6,529 nucleotides of DNA from positions 1-6,529 of the forward strand of contig VEPB01000200.1 in assembly GCA_012026715.1 (NCBI GenBank), written 5' to 3'. Source of the stretch: Methylococcaceae bacterium. GTDB taxonomy: Bacteria; Pseudomonadota; Gammaproteobacteria; Methylococcales; Methylococcaceae. The notes beneath the pieces were generated by a model. It did no database searches. It saw only the letters and a list, made by a program, of their open reading frames with translations, and was not told the origin of the DNA. The position numbers and the translations under genes are program-made. This document shows positions 1 to 4,599 of this stretch, in pieces (positions within the stretch are counted from its first letter, which is position 1; every line of letters begins with the position of its first letter).

Positions 1-595
1 AGCCGTCGAAGTGATAGGCGAAGCCGCCCTGGCCGCCCTCGGCCTTGAAGGCGGTGCTGGATTCGTCGGCCACGGTGTCGAAGCGCTGCTCCAGGGCCCC
101 GCCCAGGAGCTTGTCTGGTTTGAAAGCGGGAATGCGGTTGTCGATGATGTTGACCACCCCGCCCATGGCGCCGCTGCCGTATAGCAAGGTGGCGGGCCCC
201 CGCAGCACTTCGATGCGCTCCGCCAGCAGCGGGTCGAGGCTGGTGGCGTGGTCCGGGCTGATGGCCGAAACGTCGTTGCTGCCGATGCCGTTGGCCAGCA
301 CCCGCACCCGGGGGCCGGCCTGGCCGCGGATGACCGGGGTACCCACGCCGGGGCCAAAGGACTGGCTGGTGATGCCCAGTTCCTGCTTGAGGGTCTCGCC
401 GATGCTGTGGCCGGTCTTCAGCCGCAGTTCCTCGTCCTGCAGCACCGTGACCGGTACCGCGCTGTCGGAGCGCTTTTCCTGGAGGGGAGCGGTCACCACC
501 ACGGGCTCCAGCTCTTTGACAGGCGTTTCTTCGGCGCGGGCCGAGGGCAGGGCAGAGGCAGTGGCGACGGTCAGTAGCAGGAGTTTGCGGGGCAT
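1..595 (-). CDS. TonB-dependent outer-membrane receptor, ZnuD-like, N-terminal part (3' end outside window)
   Basis: About 198 N-terminal residues are visible; the gene continues past the left edge. The chosen start gives a clean signal peptide (MPRKLLLL... ending SARA, cleavage near residue 21). A TonB-box-like stretch (EPVVVTA, residues 30-36) follows, then a plug domain from about residue 40 with the motifs VIRGQAG, SPDHA, IEVLRGPATLLYGSGA and GGVVNIID. The VIRGQ-G-R / SPDHA / LRGP-TLLY-SG series closely matches what I remember of neisserial ZnuD, a zinc (and haem) importer energised by TonB-ExbBD. Family membership as a TonB receptor is clear; the zinc substrate is inferred from these motifs and from the Zur-like site upstream. 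An in-frame ATG at 640 would add 15 residues (MPFPLRFAQ...). Neither start has a clear Shine-Dalgarno, and 595 is preferred for its normal signal peptide. The barrel is not visible, so metal ligands in the extracellular loops cannot be assessed. Confidence 0.9.
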   Translation of the reverse strand, partial: MPRKLLLLTVATASALPSARAEETPVKELEPVVVTAPLQEKRSDSAVPVTVLQDEELRLKTGHSIGETLKQELGITSQSFGPGVGTPVIRGQAGPRVRVLANGIGSNDVSAISPDHATSLDPLLAERIEVLRGPATLLYGSGAMGGVVNIIDNRIPAFKPDKLLGGALEQRFDTVADESSTAFKAEGGQGGFAYHFDG

Positions 596-652
596 GGCTA
601 GGATCGATCGATGTTGGGCAAAGCGGAGCGGAAAGGGCATCAACTGATGAGT

Positions 653-665
653 GTTACTTTATAAC
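653..665 (-). promoter_or_regulatory. Putative Zur (zinc uptake regulator) operator
   Basis: The 13-bp sequence GTTACTTTATAAC is an imperfect palindrome with GTTA/TAAC arms and a 5-bp centre. It agrees with the gammaproteobacterial Zur core GTTATAnTATAAC, as I remember it, at 10 of 12 defined positions and carries the usual T before the left arm. It lies 58 bp upstream of the preferred receptor start and overlaps the proposed -10 hexamer, so binding would block transcription. Assignment to Zur rather than Fur or another regulator rests on this match and on the ZnuD-like gene it would control. Confidence 0.55.
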
Positions 666-685
666 GTCGCCAACTCTGCCCGCAA
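658..685 (-). promoter_or_regulatory. Putative sigma70-type promoter of the TonB receptor gene
   Basis: Read on the minus strand there is a TTGCGG (-35, 685-680), a 16-bp spacer and TATAAA (-10, 663-658). The expected start of transcription is near 651, giving a leader of roughly 55 nt to the ATG at 595, or about 11 nt if the ATG at 640 is used. The -35 match is moderate and the -10 match good. The Zur-like palindrome covers the -10 element. Confidence 0.4.
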
Positions 686-708
686 GCGCATACCCTGACA
701 GGCCGGTG

Positions 709-720
709 CCCGTAGACGGG
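709..720. repeat. Short perfect inverted repeat between divergent genes
   Basis: CCCGT-AG-ACGGG has two perfect 5-bp arms around a 2-bp centre, in the 196-bp gap between the divergent receptor and lipoprotein genes. The centre is too tight for a good RNA hairpin and there is no T-run, so it is not a terminator. It could be a protein-binding dyad or chance in GC-rich DNA. Confidence 0.2.
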
Positions 721-791
721 ATTTCCGGCTCGATCGGTTAAACTGCGGCTTCGCAAAAACCGTGCAGAACCACCGGCGGAGGCCCAACCCC

Positions 792-1289
792 ATGAGCAAG
801 CGGTTCGTGATCCTTTTGATATCGTTGAGCAGCCTGGCCGGCTGTTCCGCGCTTACTGCCAGGCAAGCCGAGCTGCAGGCTCCCAAGGTCGACCTGGTGG
901 GGGTGAAGTTGCTGGAGATGGACCCGTTGGCGCCCCGCTTCCGGGTTCGCTTGAAACTGGACAATCCCAACGACCAGGCGCTCGATCTGGACGGGGCCGA
1001 CGCGGTGCTCACCGTATTGGGCGAGAAACTGGCCAAGGGCGTGACCCAGAACGCGGTGAGCCTGCCGGCCCATGGCAGCACCGAGACCGACGTGGAGGTG
1101 CGCGCCAAGACCCTGAGCTTTCTGAAGCTGCTGCCGGAGCTGCAGAAGTCCGACGCCTTGCCTTACCAAGTGGCGGGCAAGCTGCATTTCCTGCAAGCGC
1201 TGGGGCCCTTGGGCGCACTGCCGTTTCGGGCCGAGGGAACGGTCAAGGCCGAAGAGTTGTTGGGCAAGCTGGGCGCAAAATTCCGCTGA
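792..1289 (+). CDS. LEA14-type (LEA_2/WHy domain) outer-membrane lipoprotein
   Basis: The product is 165 residues. It starts with a lipoprotein signal: K3-R4, a hydrophobic stretch, then lipobox LAGC with the lipidated Cys at 18. Residue +2 is Ser, which by the usual Lol rule predicts outer-membrane anchoring. The mature part (about residues 32-150) looks like a LEA14/WHy beta-sandwich: hydrophobic strands around a DNPND motif (residues 54-58, typical NPN), then a GEKLAKG turn and an LPAHG stretch before a further strand. Such small bacterial lipoproteins are often stress-associated, but a specific role is not established. The ATG at 792 is chosen over the ATG at 762 because it gives the signal peptide and has GGAGG at 778-782, 9 nt upstream. 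It is divergent from the receptor gene and lies 78 bp before the DCC-family gene on the same strand, so the two are probably co-transcribed. Confidence 0.88.
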   Translation: MSKRFVILLISLSSLAGCSALTARQAELQAPKVDLVGVKLLEMDPLAPRFRVRLKLDNPNDQALDLDGADAVLTVLGEKLAKGVTQNAVSLPAHGSTETDVEVRAKTLSFLKLLPELQKSDALPYQVAGKLHFLQALGPLGALPFRAEGTVKAEELLGKLGAKFR

Positions 1290-1367
1290 CGGCCGCACAC
1301 CCGCACCTTCCACCCGATTTCGCTGTCGAAACCTCGCGGACGGCGTCGATCCGTTCGGGAGGGGACC

Positions 1368-1754
1368 ATGAGCGATTCCAATGAAGCCGAGCAGACCGGC
1401 AAGCTGACCGTCTACTACGATGGCGCCTGTCCCAGCTGCGTCCACGACCGGGAGCTGTACGAGAAGCTCGCCGGGCCAGGCGGCGAGTCCGTGTGCTGGC
1501 TGGACATCACCGGCCGGGAGCAGGCGCTGGAACAGGAAGGCATCGACCCACGCAAGGCGCTGCGGGAGTTGCACGTGCGTGACGAACGGGGCCGGGTGGT
1601 GTCGGCGCTGGACGCCTACATCCTGCTGCTGGGCCGGGTCACGCTGCTGAAGCCGTTGGCCTGGCTGATCGGCTTGCCCCTGATTCGATCCCGGCTGGCC
1701 AAGGCCTATCGCGCCATGGTCGACCGCCGGCTGCAACGTACCGGGCGCGGCTGA
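1368..1754 (+). CDS. DCC family (DUF393) thiol-disulfide oxidoreductase
   Basis: The product is 128 residues, a normal length for this family. The N-terminal signature VYYDGACPSC (residues 15-24) contains the DG-x-C-x-x-C motif that names the DCC family, with C21 and C24 as the presumed redox pair in a thioredoxin-like fold. Further family features are a GID..KAL..LHV.D..G.V segment, A-L-D-A-Y near residues 80-84, and a hydrophobic C-terminal helix region (LLKPLAWLIGLPLI) before a basic tail. There is no signal peptide, so it is expected in the cytoplasm or at the inner membrane face. A strong Shine-Dalgarno (GGGAGGGG, 1357-1364) fixes the start. Its substrate is unknown. It follows the LEA14-type lipoprotein gene on the same strand and converges with the next gene, with only 43 bp between them and no clear T-tailed terminator. 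Confidence 0.88.
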   Translation: MSDSNEAEQTGKLTVYYDGACPSCVHDRELYEKLAGPGGESVCWLDITGREQALEQEGIDPRKALRELHVRDERGRVVSALDAYILLLGRVTLLKPLAWLIGLPLIRSRLAKAYRAMVDRRLQRTGRG

Positions 1755-1797
1755 TCCTCGTGTCTACCGTCCGCCGCCGATCGGAGCGGCCGGAGGC

Positions 1798-2370
1798 TCA
1801 GCGAATCACGACATCGCGAGGTGGAGATTGGACCTTTCCGGTCCAAACGCCATATTCCCGCGATTTTTCTTCGTCGGGGATTTCGACGATAGCCCGGATT
1901 GTGAGGTGTTTTCCCTGCGGGTTCGGTGGCAGGCCTGCCCACTCCGCGCTACCGAGAAACACGTTGTAGACGAGGTTTTCTCCGGCATTCAGCGACCAGA
2001 ACGACGGGATGTTCTTGCGCCAGGAGCGTTCCTTCCTGGTCACGACGAATTTGTCGCCCGATGGAGTGGTGAGTTCGAACCGCAGAGCGGCGTAGCCCCA
2101 GGAATTGGATTCCTTCCAGGCCTTTTGGACCACCCCGGCACGGTTGCTCAAAATGACGTGGAAGTGTGCGGCGGGGTCGAGCGAGAGCGCTCGCTCCCCC
2201 TCTCCATCCGGAATCGCTATCGAAAGTTCCCAGGCACTGACGGGCTCGGGCCGCTGGTCGCTGTCGGCCTGAGCCGGCATCGTGCCGAGCGAGAAAACCA
2301 GCAGCATCAGGCATTTCGCTCCACGATCAAGTCTGGTAGGAAGGTGCGATCGGCCGATAGGCGGAACCAT
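1798..2370 (-). CDS. Exported protein of unknown function, probably beta-sandwich
   Basis: The product is 190 residues. The N-terminus has a long basic n-region (to K19), a hydrophobic core (LMLLVFSLG) and a signal peptidase I site at about AQA-DS (residues 33-37), so it should be periplasmic or secreted. The mature part alternates hydrophobic and polar residues and has several aromatic motifs: NRAG, WKESNSWGY, FELTTPSGDKF and the ending EYGVWTGK. This suggests an Ig-like or similar beta-sandwich. I do not recognise a named family or any catalytic motif. The start is well fixed by AAGGAGG at 2384-2378, 7 nt upstream. It lies 30 bp downstream of the 186-aa gene on the same strand and is almost certainly its operon partner. 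GC content is lower than in flanking genes (one sampled 60-base line is about 53%). One possibility is the exported partner, such as a periplasmic immunity-type protein, for the upstream product, but nothing in the sequence proves this. Confidence 0.75.
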   Translation of the reverse strand: MVPPIGRSHLPTRLDRGAKCLMLLVFSLGTMPAQADSDQRPEPVSAWELSIAIPDGEGERALSLDPAAHFHVILSNRAGVVQKAWKESNSWGYAALRFELTTPSGDKFVVTRKERSWRKNIPSFWSLNAGENLVYNVFLGSAEWAGLPPNPQGKHLTIRAIVEIPDEEKSREYGVWTGKVQSPPRDVVIR

Positions 2371-2377
2371 GCGATGT

Positions 2378-2389
2378 CCTCCTTGGAGG
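2378..2389 (-). promoter_or_regulatory. Inverted repeat covering the ribosome binding site of the exported-protein gene
   Basis: On the minus strand the sequence CCTCC-AA-GGAGG places the Shine-Dalgarno GGAGG in one arm of a perfect 5-bp inverted repeat. In RNA, CCUC and GAGG could pair around a CAAG loop. The stop codon of the upstream gene lies only 12 bp before the repeat, so a ribosome finishing that gene could open the structure and couple translation of the two genes. The stem is short, so this is a possibility only. Confidence 0.25.
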
Positions 2390-2400
2390 CGGCGCCCAAC

Positions 2401-2961
2401 TTAAGTGAAGGTGTAGGCCGGATACATCTTCTTGAGCGCTCTACCGTGCTCTTTCATTTGGGCTTCGGTCGGACGTCGGACGGAGTTTTCTGCGACAGTG
2501 CCGTTCGCGAGCCGGTCGAAGCCCCATGCCACGGCAACCAGGTGGACCACGGTCGTGCCGGTCACTTCGGTCAGGGCCGTCACGAAGTTCAGCCAGGTTC
2601 GACCGGTCGCCGGCGGAGATTCACTGGGCCGGTCGTAGAAATCGGGGCTCGCGGCGAATTCGGCGGCGGTTTCGTAGAAAGGTTTGGCGTCGTCGGCATT
2701 ACAGACCCCAGGCATGCTGGGAAGCGCGGTCGTCCAGCTCGCGTCCGGGCCGAATGGATCGACATAAGAGCTTTGCCCGCAGGCTTTGAAGAACGTGCCA
2801 TTTTCGGTGATGGTCTGAACCCACCGGAGCTGTTTGCCGGGGCTCGAAGGAATGTTGTGGGTGATCTTGATCTCCATGCCGGATGCCGTTTTCCGATAGA
2901 TCGTGACTTCAATGTGCTTGCCCTTGTGTGTGGGGCCAGTGATGGCAAATTTGACCGGCAT
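2401..2961 (-). CDS. Soluble protein of unknown function, first gene of a two-gene cassette
   Basis: The product is 186 residues from the ATG at 2961, which is preceded by GGAGG (2975-2971) at 9-nt spacing. An upstream in-frame ATG (3048) would add 29 residues lacking a ribosome binding site and is not preferred. No signal peptide or membrane segment is visible. The N-terminal 60 residues look beta-rich (VKFAITGP, HIEVTIYRK, EIKITHNI, WVQTITENG). The centre has PFYETAAEFAASPDFYDRP and the C-terminal half VVHLVAVAWGFDR. Two cysteines (61 and 87) flank a DPFGPD segment. I do not recognise the family. It is the first gene of a likely operon with the exported protein 30 bp downstream. Sampled lines here run from about 47% to 70% GC and are on average clearly lower than the exosortase region, suggesting acquisition. 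Effector, substrate or structural partner are all possible. Confidence 0.72.
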   Translation of the reverse strand: MPVKFAITGPTHKGKHIEVTIYRKTASGMEIKITHNIPSSPGKQLRWVQTITENGTFFKACGQSSYVDPFGPDASWTTALPSMPGVCNADDAKPFYETAAEFAASPDFYDRPSESPPATGRTWLNFVTALTEVTGTTVVHLVAVAWGFDRLANGTVAENSVRRPTEAQMKEHGRALKKMYPAYTFT

Positions 2962-3204
2962 GTCCTGAATCCTCCGTGGACGAGTTCGCTGAGAATGGAG
3001 AAAGGCCATCGGATTGAACCTTCTCACTTGAACGAATGCTGAGCTCAAGGGGGTGTGTGCGTCAAGCCTCTGTCCTAGCCAGGAGCCCGAAGTGGAGCCG
3101 GTACCCTTACAAATCGCCCAGCAGATACGGCACCTGAGGCGTTCCCTGAAGTAATCCCAGATTCCAGCAGTGAAGCGAATATCTCCACGGGCCGGGTTTG
3201 TCCC
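2962..3204. other. Intergenic gap with no convincing gene
   Basis: This 243-bp stretch between the exosortase gene and the two-gene cassette contains the ribosome binding site of the downstream gene (2975-2971). It has no strong promoter hexamers, no T-tailed hairpin and no tRNA-like fold that I can see. On the + strand an open frame from 3032 to the stop at 3154 encodes about 40 residues ending VPLQIAQQIRHLRRSLK. That tail looks protein-like but has no good start or ribosome binding site, so it may be the remnant of a broken gene or chance. Confidence 0.5.
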
Positions 3205-4599
3205 TCAACGTTCCGCCATTGTCACCGCCCACCAGGGACCTTGGGTTCGCCCCAGCACGGCATCCCAGTACCAGGCCGACACGTCGGTCCAGGCCCGGCC
3301 GCGGCTGTCCAGGATGCGCTCGCACACCTGACGGCTCCCGCTGGGGCCGGTCGCATGGAAGCAACCCCAACGGATCCCGTCGAGTTCGTGCACCTTGGCA
3401 GCTGTGACCTCATACCCCATGGCGCGAAAACAGTCGGCGGCGGGATGAAGGCTGCGGGTCGGGGTTTCCACATGGCGCACCAGCCATTCCCGGCGACCGT
3501 CGCCGAACCGCGCCACGGCGCCGGGAAAGTGCCGCAGCCAGTTTTGATCCTGGGGTGTCAGGGCCAGCCGGATCAAGCCCTGCGGTGGCAGCGCCTCCCA
3601 CCAGTCCGGGTCCGCCTCGACCGGTTCGGCCGGTGGCGCCGGTGCTGCGGTTCCGGCGACCGCCGCGGCGAGGAACAGCGCCGCCGCCAACTGCAACGGC
3701 CCGCGCGGGGAAATCGGATCGGGCAACTTCCCGCCTCCGCTCGCGGCAGTGCCATCCGGCCGCTGGCAGAGCAGCGCCACAGGCACGACCACCAGGGCAA
3801 ACAGCGCTAGCCCGATGCCCTCGTGGGTCCAGTCCGGCAGTTCCACCAATCCGGTTTCCTTGAAGAACAGCGCGGCATTGCGGATGACGTTGCCGATCAG
3901 GACGAGCGCCAGTGCCAGCCCCAGATTGCGCAGCAGCGGGACCGGCCTGGCCCGGTTCCAGGCCGAGGCGGCCGCCGCTGCGACCAGGCCGACCCACAGC
4001 ATGTGGATTCCGCTACAGGGCGCATCCACCAGCATCAGCCGCTCGCCCCAGCGCAAGGCGGCCCCTTCTGCCTGTGCCGGCAGGCCCATGCCCTGCAGCA
4101 GCAGGCTGGCGCCGTCGGCAGCCAACAGCCTGAGCGGATAGCCGGCATAGAATTGGAGCGAGGCCACCAGCGGCAGCGACAGCAGCAACAGCGCGCCGAG
4201 CGCCACGGCTTCCCGCGGACGTGGCAGCGATGCCGCCAGGCACAGGCTCAGCGCCATCATCCCCAGTATGGCGCGGAGCAAGGGCGGCAGTCCTGGCGCA
4301 ATGGCCTGGCCCAGGGTCAGCAGCCCCGCGGCCGGTACCGGCCAGCCGCGCGGTTGCCGCAGCAACTCGCGCCGGCGCCGGAAAACGAGACCGAGGGCGA
4401 GCGCCAGCGCCAGGACGCCCAAGGGGTCGTCGGAGCCGTCGGTCATGCGGGCGCCGTACCAGCGCCAGACCGGCCATAGCGCCAGCAGCTGCAGAGCCAG
4501 CAGGGTACGGCTGCGGCGCAGCAGTTCCTTGAGCCGCTTGAGGAAGTCCTCGGCCCAGTCCGGCAGCGGCTGGCCGGCGGCGGCACCGACCTCAGCCAT
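3205..4599 (-). CDS. Exosortase with fused C-terminal EpsI-like domain
   Basis: The product is 464 residues: a polytopic inner-membrane enzyme expected to cleave PEP-CTERM signals and transfer exported proteins onward. About nine hydrophobic segments lie between residues 33 and 320. The exosortase triad is complete: Cys195 in DAPCSGIHM, Arg240 in GNVIRNA and His259 in DWTHEG. After the last membrane segment (about 301-319) a soluble C-terminal region of about 140 residues carries R-x-x-H385-x4-C390-x4-G395-Y396. This reproduces the H-S-P-x-x-C-x4-G-W pattern of EpsI (DUF3485), so it is an exosortase/EpsI fusion. The ATG at 4599 is preferred: GGAGG (4614-4610) lies 10 nt upstream and the start overlaps the preceding stop by 8 bp (ATGGCTGA). 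An ATG at 4647 would add 16 residues overlapping the upstream gene. The adjacent PEP-CTERM protein is the obvious substrate. I cannot assign a named exosortase subtype. Confidence 0.9.
   Translation of the reverse strand: MAEVGAAAGQPLPDWAEDFLKRLKELLRRSRTLLALQLLALWPVWRWYGARMTDGSDDPLGVLALALALGLVFRRRRELLRQPRGWPVPAAGLLTLGQAIAPGLPPLLRAILGMMALSLCLAASLPRPREAVALGALLLLSLPLVASLQFYAGYPLRLLAADGASLLLQGMGLPAQAEGAALRWGERLMLVDAPCSGIHMLWVGLVAAAAASAWNRARPVPLLRNLGLALALVLIGNVIRNAALFFKETGLVELPDWTHEGIGLALFALVVVPVALLCQRPDGTAASGGGKLPDPISPRGPLQLAAALFLAAAVAGTAAPAPPAEPVEADPDWWEALPPQGLIRLALTPQDQNWLRHFPGAVARFGDGRREWLVRHVETPTRSLHPAADCFRAMGYEVTAAKVHELDGIRWGCFHATGPSGSRQVCERILDSRGRAWTDVSAWYWDAVLGRTQGPWWAVTMAER

Noticed and set aside
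602..611. ATCGATCGAT tandem/palindromic run upstream of the receptor start
   Set aside because: It is only ten bases long and has no repeat copies elsewhere in the window; chance is sufficient.
45..647. A 200-codon + strand frame at the left edge
   Set aside because: It is the reverse of a recognisable TonB receptor signal peptide and plug domain.
738..1736. A 332-codon minus-strand frame opposite the lipoprotein and DCC-family genes
   Set aside because: The + strand products carry a lipobox, a LEA14-like core and a DG-x-C-x-x-C motif. The minus frame is Gln/His-rich with no motif.
1755..1797. GC-rich partial dyad (CCGATCGG region) between convergent genes as a terminator
   Set aside because: The arms do not extend into a stable stem and no T-run follows on either strand.
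1828..3042. A 404-codon + strand frame spanning both unknown minus-strand genes
   Set aside because: The minus-strand genes have strong Shine-Dalgarno sites, a signal peptide and tight operon spacing. The + frame has none of these and crosses their intergenic gap.
3107..3370. An 87-codon minus-strand frame overlapping the 3' end of the exosortase gene
   Set aside because: Most of it lies in another frame of the EpsI-like coding region, with no start signals. Only the tail is in non-coding sequence.
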